Origin: Sinorhizobium mexicanum
GTDB lineage: Bacteria > Pseudomonadota > Alphaproteobacteria > Rhizobiales > Rhizobiaceae
Direction of reading: 5' to 3'
Assembly (NCBI RefSeq): GCF_013488225.1
Contig: NZ_CP041238.1
Location: 2,567,501 to 2,631,500, forward strand
DNA: 64,000 nucleotides
The notes under the pieces are model-generated. The model did not search any database and had not been told where the DNA came from. It saw only the letters and a list, made by a program, of their open reading frames with translations. Made by a program: the position numbers and the translations under genes. Below, one piece after another: positions 32,031 to 41,314 of the stretch (positions are counted from its first letter, which is position 1; every line of letters begins with the position of its first letter).

Positions 32031-32996
32031 ATGGAGAAGACCTTCGTCTCAGCGCGGGAGGACCGGCCCGGAGAGGACTGGCTTTCCCGGTTCATGGCCG
32101 GCCGGGCGGGCGCAGAAAGCTGGTATTTCGGCAAGGCGGTGACTTCGAGACCCATCGCCCCCACCGCCACGGAGTGTCGCGCCGCGCTTGCGCAGCACAT
32201 GCCCGAACTCATCCCGCACTATGAGCATGTCTGCGCCCTCGTCGGAGACGATGAGCTCGCCCACCGGGTGCTCAGCCACTACCGTCCCGCGCCCGAGGGC
32301 TATGGTTGCAGCCAGGCAATCTGGCTCGGGGACGAAGGCCCGGCGCTCGTCCGCAACTTCGACTATCCGCCCGACATCGTCTCGGATCGCTTCGAGCTCA
32401 CCGCCTGGTCGGGTCTCAAGGTGATCGCGAAGGCGCAGCGGCCCTGGGGAGGCTGCGTCGACGGCATGAACGAGGAAGGGCTGGTCGCGAGCGTCACGCT
32501 CGGCGGCGGCCGCGTGCAGGGCCGCGGCTTCTCGATCATTCTCATGATCCGCTACGTGCTCGAGACCTGCCATCGCGTCAGCCAGGCGGTGGACGCCCTT
32601 TGCCGCATCCCCGTGGCGCTTGCGCAGAACGTCACCCTGCTCGACCGATCGGGGACCTACGCCACCCTCCTCCTCGGCCCCGGCCAGCGGCCGGTCATCA
32701 CCCGGCTCAAGGCCTGCGCCAACCATCAGCGCAGCGAACGGGCGACGCCAAATTCGCTGGCGCGGCAACAGGCGCTCCTGCAGGCACTTGCGGACCCTTC
32801 AATGTCGCTCGAGGGCCTGACCGACCGCTTCCTTCAGCCGCCGGTCCATGCGCGAAATCCGCGCTTCCCCACCCTCTACACCGCCGTCTACCGGCCGGAG
32901 GAAGGCCGGGTGGATTATGTCTGGCCCGGCAAACGCTGGTCCCAGGGGTTCATGGATTTTCAGCCTGGCGAATACACGCACCACTATGGATGCTAA
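32031..32996 (+). CDS. C45-family autoproteolytic acyltransferase/hydrolase (Ntn fold)
   Basis: A 321-residue protein related to acyl-CoA:6-APA acyltransferase and rhizobial C45 peptidases. The candidate nucleophile is Cys93 in E-G-Y-G-C-S-Q-A-I-W, exposed by self-cleavage in this family. R-N-F-D-Y, W-G-G-C-V-D-G-M-N-E-E-G-L and Q-N-V-T-L-L-D-R-S-G follow the family order. An amide substrate (peptide, beta-lactam or acyl-homoserine-type) is possible but unknown. The start ATG has only a weak ribosome site, 52 bases after the DUF6428 stop, so it may be read from the same transcript. Confidence 0.83.
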   Translation: MEKTFVSAREDRPGEDWLSRFMAGRAGAESWYFGKAVTSRPIAPTATECRAALAQHMPELIPHYEHVCALVGDDELAHRVLSHYRPAPEGYGCSQAIWLGDEGPALVRNFDYPPDIVSDRFELTAWSGLKVIAKAQRPWGGCVDGMNEEGLVASVTLGGGRVQGRGFSIILMIRYVLETCHRVSQAVDALCRIPVALAQNVTLLDRSGTYATLLLGPGQRPVITRLKACANHQRSERATPNSLARQQALLQALADPSMSLEGLTDRFLQPPVHARNPRFPTLYTAVYRPEEGRVDYVWPGKRWSQGFMDFQPGEYTHHYGC

Positions 32997-33404
32997 AGGG
33001 CCTTGAAGGCTCAGCCCTTCACGGCGCCGGCGCGCCATGGCTCTCTGTCAACGCCTTACTCCACGCTCATTCCCATATTCCACCGCCATCCTCGGGCTTG
33101 AGGAAAGCCGGCGGCCGAATGCGCCGCCAGCTCTCTTGGTCCGCCATCACCACACGCGCTGCGCAATAGGATCACGCCATTCATATCAATTGGTGCTAAA
33201 ACAGGCTATTCTACATCGCCAAGTTTCATTGAATCGAAGAACCCCTTGTGCGCCAGAGAGGACGCACAAGCGCCCTGCAGCGCCGCGTGTCTCATGTAAG
33301 TGGCGTGCATTGCCTGAAGTATTTTGTCGGTTACTCCCGTTGAGTCCTCTGACCCGTAGGGCGCCAAGGCGCCGGTCTCGCATCCTCATCCGCGAGGTGC
33401 TCAG
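32997..33404. other. Intergenic region with decayed repeats
   Basis: There is no gene. A broken RIME-like fragment (GGCGCCGGCGCGCC near 33021) and a degenerate 100-bp-type repeat (GCCCTGCAGCGCCGCGTGTC near 33271) are visible. Confidence 0.4.
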
Positions 33405-34400
33405 ATGAAGCCGAAGCAACTGCATTCTCTCGCCATTGCCGCCCTTTTCGCGGTCGGCTTTCCAGCGTTCGCGGCCGCGCAGCAGTCCCCGCCGCGCATC
33501 GGGCTTCTCGCCTATTGGCCCTGCGAGATGCAGCGCTACATGGACGGGTCCGGCGAGTTCGGAGCGTTCCTGCACGGACTTCGCGAGCTCGGATACAAAG
33601 CCGGTCAGTCGGTCACCGTCGACTGCCGGAGTGCCGGCAAGCAATACGATGGCCTGACGGTGGCGGCGTTGGAGCTGACCGGCATACCGGTCGACGTGAT
33701 CGTCACCATGTCCCAGCCGGCGGGACATGCCGCCCGAAAGGCGACGGAGACGATCCCGATCGTCACGATCGTCAGCGGCGATCCAGTCGGCGCGGGTCTG
33801 GCGCAGAGCCTCGCCAGGCCCGGCGGCAATCTCACCGGCGTCAGCTACTATGCCACCGAACTCTCCGCCAAGCGGCTGGAGTTGTTGCTGGAGGCCGTAC
33901 CGGGGCTGAAGAAGATCGGCATGTTGGCCAATCCCAAGCTTTCTTATCTGCCTTTCGAAGAGGATGCGCGAAAAGAAATCCGGCGGCTCGGCCTTACCGC
34001 GCTCGTCGAGCAGGTCAGTGCGCCGCACGAACTCGATGCTGCGTTCTCACGCATGAAGGCGGAGGGCGCTGAGGCGGTTTTCATCCTGCCCGATCTCATG
34101 TTGGCCGATCAGTCACCGCACCTCGCTGCGCTCGCGATCAAGCATCGCCTGCCGATGATCGGTTGGGGGGACTGGTTCACCGAGGCCGGCTGCCTGATGG
34201 CCTATTCGGCCGACTATAGCGGGATGGGCAGTCGACTTGCCTTCTATGTCGACCGCATCCTCCACGGAGCGAAGCCGGGCAACCTTCCCATCGAACAACC
34301 GACAACATTCACGCTGTCCGTCAACCTGAAGACCGCCAAAACCCTCGGCATCGATCTGCCGCAGACGTTGCTGCTCATGGCGGGAGAAGTTGTCGAATGA
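33405..34400 (+). CDS. ABC transporter substrate-binding protein (ABC_sub_bind family)
   Basis: A 331-residue periplasmic protein with signal peptide S-L-A-I-A-A-L-F-A-V-G-F-P-A-F-A-A-A-Q. The family signature includes R-I-G-L-L-A-Y-W, F-L-H-G-L-R-E-L-G-Y, I-P-I-V-T-I-V-S-G-D-P-V-G-A-G-L, S-L-A-R-P-G-G-N-L-T-G-V-S and the terminal N-L-K-T-A-K-T-L-G-I-D-L-P-Q-T-L-L. Relatives bind aromatic amino acids or remain unassigned. No permease or ATPase gene adjoins it, so it is an orphan receptor here. GAGGTG is five bases before the ATG. Confidence 0.9.
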   Translation: MKPKQLHSLAIAALFAVGFPAFAAAQQSPPRIGLLAYWPCEMQRYMDGSGEFGAFLHGLRELGYKAGQSVTVDCRSAGKQYDGLTVAALELTGIPVDVIVTMSQPAGHAARKATETIPIVTIVSGDPVGAGLAQSLARPGGNLTGVSYYATELSAKRLELLLEAVPGLKKIGMLANPKLSYLPFEEDARKEIRRLGLTALVEQVSAPHELDAAFSRMKAEGAEAVFILPDLMLADQSPHLAALAIKHRLPMIGWGDWFTEAGCLMAYSADYSGMGSRLAFYVDRILHGAKPGNLPIEQPTTFTLSVNLKTAKTLGIDLPQTLLLMAGEVVE

Positions 34401-34432
34401 CGATGGTCCCGACCTGATCCAGCCTGCAGCGC

Positions 34433-34540
34433 CGGGGAGCAATTCCAGGACATGTGCCTAACGGCTTTCCGTTCAGAATTGGGTCGAATCAAGAAGTTGG
34501 TTCATTTCACTGTTTCAATGAACACAGTGCAAAACAGTGG
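34433..34540 (+). repeat. Decayed palindromic repeat (AATTCCAGGA... type)
   Basis: GAGCAATTCCAGGACATGTG, CTTTCCGTTCAGAATTGGG and TTCATTTCACTGTTTCAATG match the composite at 37603-37706 in order, with many mismatches. It is an old copy. A CCTGTGACAAGCACAGG palindrome follows at 34579. Confidence 0.7.
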
Positions 34541-34691
34541 CGTAATGGGCTTGGCGGATGCTTTTTCCGCCCTCATTCCTGTGACAAGCACAGGCATGAG
34601 GATGGAGGAGAGGCCTACAGTAGCCGTGCATCGAGACGGTGAAATGATCTCAAACGCTGTGGCACTTTGAATTGGTGCAAGGCCGCGCCCC

Positions 34692-36452
34692 ATGCGCTTT
34701 TCGCTGTTCTGGAAGTATTTTGTGGCCCTGTTCGCCGCCGTCACCGTTCCGCTGGTCGCGAGCGGCATCAGTGACGCCTGGTTCAGCTATCGCGATCAGC
34801 GGGCCATGCTCAGCACCCTGCTGCGCGTCGAGGCTGCCGCCGCGGCCGGCAAGATCCAGGGCTTTCTCGACGGCGTCGAGGCCCAGCTCCGCTGGACCGT
34901 CCAGCGCGGCTGGGACGTGGGCGAGGAAAGCCAGCATCGGTCCGATGTGCTGCGGGCGATGCGCCAGGCGCCCGCCATCATCAGCCTCAGCCTTGTCGAT
35001 GCAGCCGGCACGGAGCGGCTGCACGTCTCCCGCATCGAGCTGAACAGGACGGCCGGGACGGACCGCTCGGGCGATCCCGCCGTGGTGGGTGCCCGGTCGG
35101 ACGGCATCTGGTATGGCCCGGTCACTTACCGCCAGGGCTCCGAACCCTTCATGACCATGGCGATCGCCGGCCAGCGCCAGGCCTTCGGCGCGGCCGTCGC
35201 CGACATCAACCTGAAGCTCATCTGGACCGTCATTGCCGAAATTCGCGTCGGCGAAAAAGGCCGGGCCTTCGTTCTCGATGGCGCCGGCCGGCTGATCGCC
35301 CATCCCGATATCAGTAAGGTGCTGCAGGGCGGCGACGAGAATGACGCCGCCGCAAAGCTCAGGCGGATGCAGGACGAAATCACGGCCGCGGGAGGCCGGG
35401 CGATTGCGGCCCGGAACGCCGACGACGATGCGGTCGTGACCGCCATGGCAGAGATCCCCCGGCCCGGCTGGACCGTGTTTGTCGAGCAGCCGCAGGCGGA
35501 AGCCCTCGCGCCCCTCCTCGCGTCCCTCTGGCGCTCCGCCGGCCTGCTCTTCGCCGCCACCATCATTGCCGCCGCACTCGCCTACTGGCTGGCGAGAAGG
35601 CTCACCGAGCCGATCCGCCGCCTGGAGGAAGGCACGGAGAAAATCGGCGCCGGCGAATTCGACCACCGCATAGAGATCGCCACCGGCGACGAACTCGAGC
35701 GGCTGGCGGTCGGTTTCAACCAGATGGCGGAAGAGCTCGCGGTCTCCAAGGAGCGATCCGAGCGGATCGCGCGGCTGAAGCGCTTCCTCGCGCCGCAGGT
35801 CGCGGAAATCGTGGAGAAGGCCGGCGACGAAAGCGTCCTTGCCGGACAACGCGCCGAAGTGGTCGTGATCTTTTGCGACCTGCGCGGCTTCACCGCCTTT
35901 TCGGCGCACACCGAGCCCGAGGAGATCATGGAGGTGCTGCAGGCCTACTACGAGGCGCTCGGCGCGATCATCACGCGCTATGCGGCGACGCTTACCAATG
36001 TCTCGGCTGACGGCCTGATGGTCCTCGTCAACGCGCCGATCGCCTGCGTGGATCCGGCATTTCGCGCCGTCGAGATGGCGCGCGAGATGCAGGACGCCGT
36101 CCAGCGGCTGATCTCGGACTGGAGAAAGCGCGGCCATACGATCGGCTTCGGCATCGGTATCGCCATGGGCTCGGCGACGGTCGGCAAGGTCGGTTATGAG
36201 GGCCGGCTCGACTACACGGCAATCGGCCATGTCGTGAACCTCGCGTCGCGTCTGTGCTCGTCCGCCGCCGACCGACAGATCCTCATCGACAGTTCGCTTG
36301 CCCATTCCGTCGGCGGCCGGATCCCGATGACGGCGCTCGGCTCGATCCAGTTGAAGGGGTTCGACGAAGAGGTTCCTGTCTATGACCTTGGAATGGCAGG
36401 CGCGAGCGCCGACGCGGCGGACGGCGCAAGCAAAACCGAAGCCAAAAGGTAG
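34692..36452 (+). CDS. Membrane-bound class III nucleotide cyclase with Cache sensor and HAMP
   Basis: A 586-residue sensor cyclase. Membrane helix 1 is at about residues 8-27, and the periplasmic Cache-like domain at 30-275 (W-Y-G-P-V, G-R-A-F-V-L-D-G-A-G-R-L-I-A-H-P). Helix 2 is at 280-300, and HAMP follows (R-R-L-T-E-P-I-R-R-L, G-D-E-L-E-R-L-A-V-G-F-N-Q-M). The catalytic domain at 385-560 has metal aspartates D396 (I-F-C-D-L-R-G-F) and D440 (V-S-A-D-G-L), and the N/R transition-state motif V-V-N-L-A-S-R-L. It should make cAMP (or cGMP) in response to a periplasmic ligand. The ribosome site is weak. An orphan ABC substrate-binding protein lies just upstream. Confidence 0.92.
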   Translation: MRFSLFWKYFVALFAAVTVPLVASGISDAWFSYRDQRAMLSTLLRVEAAAAAGKIQGFLDGVEAQLRWTVQRGWDVGEESQHRSDVLRAMRQAPAIISLSLVDAAGTERLHVSRIELNRTAGTDRSGDPAVVGARSDGIWYGPVTYRQGSEPFMTMAIAGQRQAFGAAVADINLKLIWTVIAEIRVGEKGRAFVLDGAGRLIAHPDISKVLQGGDENDAAAKLRRMQDEITAAGGRAIAARNADDDAVVTAMAEIPRPGWTVFVEQPQAEALAPLLASLWRSAGLLFAATIIAAALAYWLARRLTEPIRRLEEGTEKIGAGEFDHRIEIATGDELERLAVGFNQMAEELAVSKERSERIARLKRFLAPQVAEIVEKAGDESVLAGQRAEVVVIFCDLRGFTAFSAHTEPEEIMEVLQAYYEALGAIITRYAATLTNVSADGLMVLVNAPIACVDPAFRAVEMAREMQDAVQRLISDWRKRGHTIGFGIGIAMGSATVGKVGYEGRLDYTAIGHVVNLASRLCSSAADRQILIDSSLAHSVGGRIPMTALGSIQLKGFDEEVPVYDLGMAGASADAADGASKTEAKR

Positions 36453-36764
36453 ATGCGCTACAGCGATGCCACAGTATAAGACTGTAGCGTGCGGGCTTGG
36501 CGCATGCCATTTTTCGCCCTCCATCCCGTCAGTTGAGCCGGCAGCCGCCCCCACCCACCTCATTCCTGTGCGCGTCACAGGAATCCAGCAGCGCCGCGTC
36601 CGCGGCGCGGGGGACCCTTCCTGATCGATGGTGTGATTGGTCGCCGGTCACCCGCAGGATGCCCGTTCGCATCTCGTCCGTCTCGAATACTGCCAGTCAT
36701 TCACGGCGCCGACGCGCCGTGGCTGGATTCCTGTGACGAGCACAGGAATGACGGGGAGTTCTAG
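36453..36764. other. Intergenic region with RIME-like repeat fragments
   Basis: Palindromes CCTGTGCGCGTCACAGG (36565) and CCTGTGACGAGCACAGG (36730) with GCAGCGCCGCGTCCGCGGCG and GGCGCCGACGCGCCGTGGC between form a RIME-like mosaic, cut on the right by the IS element. No gene. Confidence 0.65.
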
Positions 36765-37600
36765 GCTCCAGACTCAATTGGTCCACCAGATGATGATAGC
36801 GGCGATGTGGACGGCAGCCTGGAAGTTTGTGGCGAGCTTGTCGTAGCGGGTGGCGATCCGCCGCCAATCCTTGAGACGGCAGAACATCCGCTCGATGACG
36901 TTGCGCTGGCGATAGGCCGTTGCATCGAAGGGATGGCGGCGCTTTCTGGTCGGGTTGTTGGGAATGACCGGAATGGTGCCGCGTGCGGTCAGATACTGGC
37001 GCAGGGCATCGCTGTCGTAAGCGGTGTCGGCGGCGAGGAAATAGGCGGGTGGCAGGTGCTGGAGTAACGGCACGGCGGCGCGCACATCGCCCATCTGCCC
37101 CGGCGAGATCTGCAGGCCGAGCGGCCGGCCGCGCCCGTCTACGACGGCGTGGATTTTCGTCGTCCGGCCGCCGCGGGAGCGACCAATCGCCTGCGTCTGC
37201 GCCCCCCTTTTCCACCAGCGGCGGAGCGATGGACCTTCGCGGTGGTACTGTCGATCATCTGCATATCGCATGGACTGGCCGCGACCAGGGCCGAAAACAG
37301 CTTCTGCCACAGGCCGCGGCCGGCCCAGCGATGAAAGCGGTTGTAAATCGTGGTTGGCGGGCCATAGACGGCCGGGCAATCCTGCCAACGGCAGCCGACA
37401 CGCAACACATGGACAATGCCGCTGATGACGCGGCGGTCATCGACCCGGCGCGCACCGGGCCGGTTCTTCGGCAGCAGCGGTTCGATCACGGACCATTGCT
37501 GATCACTTAGCCAGAATTCGCTTCCCATGCCTCACCTCCGCTATTTCGGAATAGAATCATGGAAATCAAACGCCATCAATAGGCTGATTGAGTTTTAACC
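36765..37600 (-). mobile_element. IS5-family insertion sequence (IS427-like group), 836 bp, apparently intact
   Basis: The inverted ends are GGCTCCAGACTCAAT on the left and, read inward, GGGTTAAAACTCAAT on the right, flanked by CTAG on both sides (36761-36764 and 37601-37604) as the likely target duplication. The element holds two overlapping transposase frames joined by a slippery A4G6 run (37202-37211 on the minus strand). It has landed between two different palindromic repeats, a common safe site. No internal stop or deletion was seen, so it may be active. Confidence 0.9.
36774..37528 (-). CDS. IS5-family DDE transposase, made by programmed -1 frameshift
   Basis: The first frame (37528 leftward to 37139) carries the helix-turn-helix N-domain W-L-S-D-Q-Q-W-S-V-I-E-P-L-L-P and the first catalytic Asp in M-Q-M-I-D-S-T-T-A-K-V-H-R-S. 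The second frame (ending 36774) carries G-G-R-T-T-K-I-H-A-V-V-D-G-R-G-R-P, L-A-A-D-T-A-Y-D-S-D (second Asp) and the E motif R-N-V-I-E-R-M-F-C-R-L-K-D-W-R-R. Shifting one base back on GGA-AAA-GGG-GGG joins them without loss. This is the usual arrangement of this IS group. Confidence 0.9.
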
Positions 37601-37602
37601 CT

Positions 37603-37706
37603 AGAGCAATTCCAGGAAAAGTGTGTAACGGTTTTCCGTCCGGAATTGCGTAACTTCAAAGAGTTAGATCATTTCACCGTTTCAATGAAACTGTGAAATG
37701 ATCTAA
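37603..37706 (-). repeat. Palindromic repeat pair, inverted copy of 20965-21064
   Basis: AGCAATTCCAGGAAAAGTGT, AACGGTTTTCCGTCCGGAATTGC, a linker CAAAGAGTTAGATC and the TTTCACCGTTTCA-TTGAAAC dyad form a complete element in reverse orientation. It directly adjoins the right target duplication of the IS. Confidence 0.9.
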
Positions 37707-37768
37707 AGGAAACCCGCAACAGCTGGCGCATGGCCCGCTCGATTGCCGGGCCATGTGGCTGCCGGGCC

Positions 37769-38965
37769 TCAGGCCCAGTAGTTGTATTCGAGTTGAACGG
37801 CGACGGTGGAACCGTTCGCGACCTGCTGGCTGAACGTACCGTTGAATGCAATCGTACCGTCTGCGAAATCGGTGTCGCTGAGGACCACTGTCTTGGAATA
37901 AGGGTTCAGCGTTTCCGTGGTGCTGCTGTTCGAGTCGCTGCCGACGATGCTGAACGAGCCACTGTCGACCGTGCCCCCGAGGCTTTCTCTTATGCTGTTC
38001 AGGTCGGCGAGACCGCTCACGGTGACGATGCCGTCGAAACCGTCCACATCGACCGTGAAAGAGCCCGAAAACGACCGTTCCGTGATATCGCCGCCGATCT
38101 TCTGGAAATTGAAGGACTCGGTTCCAGTGTAGACGTCCGCGGAGCCGGCGATTTCGATCGTCAGCGCGTTGGTGGTCGTGCCGCCGTGGCCATCCTCGAT
38201 CGTGTAATTGACGACGACGGTGAGCGTCTCGCCGAGCCTCAGATCGATTGCCCCTCCGGGCTGCAGATCGGGATGCGACGTGTCGACGGTCACGATGTTG
38301 TCCACGACGGTGATGTAACCGGGAGGCGTTGTGGACCCGGTGCCGCCGTCAACGGAAAAGCTCAGGCTGCCGCCGACGACGGAGAGCGTGTCGCCGTCCG
38401 GATCCGAAGCCGTTGCGAGGAGGTCGATCGGAGACGCAGCAACGTCCTCGGTCAGTTCCTTCAGGATCGGTTCGGCACTCGGAGGCTGGTTGTCCACGGA
38501 CCAACCGGCGTCGTAGTCGGCCGGCTCGCGCGTATCCGTGTAGAACTCGCGGGTATGGTAGATCGTTTCGGCTTTCTTGCCGCCCCCCTGCACCGTCGAC
38601 CAGGTTTCCGTGTCGATACCGGTGAGGATGGCGGTCAGGTCGATTTCAACGCCGTTGACCAGCATCGTCGGCGCCGGATTCGTGATGCTGGCGCCGTCGA
38701 CAGGGCCAAGCTTGCTCTGCGCGGCTCCGAAGAGGTTCGAAAGCGTGAAGTCCCCGGCGATGACCGCGGCCTTTACCGCCAGGGCGTCATCGACCGAAAG
38801 ACCGCCCTGATTGGCCAGGAAGCCGATGTAGTCGGCGACGGCTGCATCCTCCAGCGCTCCCGTGAGCGCCTCGGTGTAGCTCGACGAGAGCTGCCCCTGC
38901 GCGGATTGGCTGAGGCCGGAATTATACGTTCCGTCCGTCATGAAGCTTGTCGTGAAGAAACTCAT
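37769..38965 (-). CDS. Putative exported/surface protein with cadherin-like or VCBS-type beta domains
   Basis: A 398-residue acidic protein rich in Asp, Gly, Ser and Thr, with no cysteine. A segment resembling cadherin/VCBS repeats begins D-L-L-A-T-A-S-D-P-D-G-D-T-L-S-V-V-G-G and continues Y-T-I-E-D-G-H-G-G-T-T-T-N-A-L-T-I-E-I-A-G. Flanking regions are beta-rich. There is no N-terminal signal and no clear G-G-x-G-x-D RTX repeats, so type I secretion is possible but not shown. A strong AGGGGG precedes the ATG. It ends in E-Y-N-Y-W-A. It may be an adhesin or matrix protein. Confidence 0.72.
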   Translation of the reverse strand: MSFFTTSFMTDGTYNSGLSQSAQGQLSSSYTEALTGALEDAAVADYIGFLANQGGLSVDDALAVKAAVIAGDFTLSNLFGAAQSKLGPVDGASITNPAPTMLVNGVEIDLTAILTGIDTETWSTVQGGGKKAETIYHTREFYTDTREPADYDAGWSVDNQPPSAEPILKELTEDVAASPIDLLATASDPDGDTLSVVGGSLSFSVDGGTGSTTPPGYITVVDNIVTVDTSHPDLQPGGAIDLRLGETLTVVVNYTIEDGHGGTTTNALTIEIAGSADVYTGTESFNFQKIGGDITERSFSGSFTVDVDGFDGIVTVSGLADLNSIRESLGGTVDSGSFSIVGSDSNSSTTETLNPYSKTVVLSDTDFADGTIAFNGTFSQQVANGSTVAVQLEYNYWA

Positions 38966-39703
38966 GCTGCTTGCCCCCTAACCCCGATGCTGGTGCATCG
39001 ATCGATGGATCCTGTTGACTCAAAAAATTCAGTTACCTTTCCCGTCCTCTTGAGCGCCCCCGCGTTCGGAAGATTTGGGAAATTCGTCGCGACCAGATCA
39101 TTTCATTGTTTCACTGAAACAGTGAAATGACCTAACTCGTTGAAACTACGCAATTCCGGACGGAAAACCGTTACACACTTTTCCTGGAATTGCTCTAACT
39201 CGCGTTCTCGAAGAGGGTGGAAACCGGCCAATGACGGCCGGTTTCCCCTCGCTGAAGCCGGAGCCCCTCATCGGGCGAATACTCTGCACACGCCCTCGCC
39301 CTCTCCGGCCAGCGCGTTCAAAATGGCTGGCCAGGCAACATGTTGAAAATTTGTCTTGATTCCCCTCAGCCGCACTCACGCTCGCGCGTCAGCTGCCGCA
39401 GTAGAATCCCCTATCCCCTTGTACCTCTTACCATATTCCATAGTTTAAGAAACGAATATTTCTGAGTAGTACTTTAATTCGAAAGGAGTAGATTTAAGCC
39501 GTCTCGCATTTCAACCATTGGACGGTGAGACAATCTATATCGAAGTGCTTTCCGCTTGTCGTTAGCGCTGCGTCCGGGAAATTATCGCCGCGTACATTCT
39601 CGCTGCGACGACGGGAAAATTACTAGGGGCGGGTTGGCGACCCGATGCGATTGGCTGGGCCTGAGACATGCGGCACGCTCGCGGCCCACATCGCTGCCTG
39701 GCG
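38966..39703. other. Intergenic region, AT-rich centre, no gene seen
   Basis: Apart from the repeat at 39096-39199, 39400-39500 is markedly AT-richer than its surroundings. It contains TTTAATTCGAAAGGAGTAG, which looks like a promoter or ribosome-site remnant without a following gene. A weak dyad GTCTCGC...GTGAGAC spans about 39500-39532. Possible small RNA or lost gene. Confidence 0.4.
39096..39199 (+). repeat. Palindromic repeat pair, close copy of 20965-21064
   Basis: The GATCATTTCATTGTTTCA-CTGAAAC dyad is followed by AATTCCGGACGGAAAACCG and CACTTTTCCTGGAATTGCTC. Only a few bases differ from the 20965 copy. Confidence 0.9.
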
Positions 39704-39919
39704 CTACCAATTGCCGGGATCTGCCGTATGGTCGAGACTGGCAAACTCGTCCGCCTCTTCCCGGTCCAGCGTCAGCTCGGTTGCGGTCCCTGTCTCGTCC
39801 GCGACCGAATAATCGAGCGGCGCCGGCGCTTTGGTCAGTTCCTGATACATCAGCAGGGCGGCCTCCTCGGCAGTGTCGGCTTCGAAGTGTTGCCTGATGG
39901 TGACTGTGAACTTGTGCAT
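39704..39919 (-). CDS. Small hypothetical protein (71 aa)
   Basis: From the ATG at 39919 (AGGCGAGG upstream), the product begins M-H-K-F-T-V-T-I-R-Q-H-F-E-A-D-T-A-E-E-A and ends D-H-T-A-D-P-G-N-W. It is acidic, with one beta strand followed by a helix, like a small ferredoxin-fold or DUF-type protein. The longer open frame to 40393 is rejected since its upstream part runs through non-coding sequence. Divergent from the 40208 gene. Confidence 0.6.
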   Translation of the reverse strand: MHKFTVTIRQHFEADTAEEAALLMYQELTKAPAPLDYSVADETGTATELTLDREEADEFASLDHTADPGNW

Positions 39920-40207
39920 GGCCCTGACCTCGCCTGTGCTGGTTTCGACGCCTCGCCTCGATGTGTCCGAGCCCGAAGCGGATGCGCCCCGATCCAAGCG
40001 GTACTCTACTGCATGTTTCCCTGAATCGTAGCCGAACAAAAGCATGCGGCAATTCAAAGCGGCCAAGCGCCGCTTGCGCCTGCCAAGAAGCGCGGCGCTG
40101 CACCGCCCCTGCCGCCCAAGCTCTGCGGACAACCCGAAGGGGCCGACGGAACAATCGGCATAGTGCTCGATTACAGCTAACAAGTCTTCCAACGACGCAG
40201 GTGTGCG

Positions 40208-41314
40208 ATGTCCAAAAGCCCCATAAAGCCGCCGCCGGCAGCCATCGAGCCGCGCAAGGGAACGCCAAGTCCGAGGCTCGCGGAGACCGAATTTCGCCGC
40301 CGCTTCCTGAGCCGGTTTCAGGATCCGGCCTTCGATGGTCTTCAATCGGAACTGGACAAGATCGCTTCGGCGGCATGGGACGCCTATGAGCATCAGCGAA
40401 AGTCACCGCGCACCCGCAAGGCCGGTGCTGCGTTCAAGGATGCGGACTACGATCTATCCGTCGACTGGCTTGCGGCGCGCGATGCTGTTCATGCCGCGCA
40501 AGAGCGTCACATGGACGCCAACGGTCCCGCGCGCATCCTTCTGATCAGCGGCTCGTCACGCAGCGAACACACCTGCCCCGGCGAAATGTCGAAATCCTAC
40601 CGGCTGATGCGGATCGCACAGGAAACGATGGACCAGACGGCCGGGGTGAAGACGACTGTGCTCGAACTGCACCGGCTCGCTTCGGAATATGGGCGAACGA
40701 TCCATCCGTGCAAGGCGTGCTTCTCCACCTCGCCGGCACTCTGTCATTGGCCGTGCTCCTGCTACCCGAACTATTCGCTCGGACAGGTCGACGACTGGAT
40801 GAACGAGATCTATCCGATGTGGGTCGAGGCGCACGGCATCATGATCGTCACACCGGTCAACTGGTATCAGGTGTCCTCGCCGGTAAAGCTGATGATGGAC
40901 CGGTTGGTCTGCGCCGACGGCGGCAACCCCGATCCGACCTTGACCAAGGGCAAGGATGCGAAGCTCGCCAAGGCGATCGAGCTGGAGGGCTGGGACTATC
41001 CCCGCCATCTGGCCGGGCGACTATTCTCCGTCATCGTGCATGGCGACGTGGAGGGTGCAGAGAACGTTCGGCGCAGCCTGTCGGATTGGCTTTGCTACAT
41101 GCGCCTCGAACCGGCCGGCCCTTTGGCGGAGCTGGATCGCTACATCGGCTACTGGAAACCTTACGCATCAAGCCACGAGGAGCTGGATGCCGACGAGGCG
41201 GTACAGGAAGAGGTCCGCAACGCGGCACGGACATTGGTCGAAGCGGTTGCGGCCAAGCGGACCGGAAAACGGGTTTCAGCGGGAGGAGAGCTCTCGCAAC
41301 CACGACAGAAGTAA
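40208..41314 (+). CDS. FMN-dependent NAD(P)H reductase-like flavoprotein with N-terminal extension and Cys cluster
   Basis: A 368-residue protein. Residues 1-107 are a charged helical extension. The flavodoxin-like NADPH-dependent FMN reductase domain starts at A-R-I-L-L-I-S-G-S-S-R-S-E (FMN phosphate loop, 114-129) and includes I-V-T-P-V-N-W-Y-Q-V-S-S-P-V-K-L-M-M-D-R-L. A cysteine cluster (Cys168, 171, 179, 183, 185; C-K-A-C-F ... C-H-W-P-C-S-C) lies between, as in iron-sulfur flavoproteins, although the spacing is not the standard one. Reduction of quinones, nitro compounds or metals is possible. The start has GCAGGTG upstream. Confidence 0.85.
   Translation: MSKSPIKPPPAAIEPRKGTPSPRLAETEFRRRFLSRFQDPAFDGLQSELDKIASAAWDAYEHQRKSPRTRKAGAAFKDADYDLSVDWLAARDAVHAAQERHMDANGPARILLISGSSRSEHTCPGEMSKSYRLMRIAQETMDQTAGVKTTVLELHRLASEYGRTIHPCKACFSTSPALCHWPCSCYPNYSLGQVDDWMNEIYPMWVEAHGIMIVTPVNWYQVSSPVKLMMDRLVCADGGNPDPTLTKGKDAKLAKAIELEGWDYPRHLAGRLFSVIVHGDVEGAENVRRSLSDWLCYMRLEPAGPLAELDRYIGYWKPYASSHEELDADEAVQEEVRNAARTLVEAVAAKRTGKRVSAGGELSQPRQK

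Noticed and set aside
39920..40393. Extension of the 71-aa gene upstream to 40393
   Set aside because: It would run antisense to the start of the FMN reductase gene; a good ribosome site precedes the ATG at 39919.
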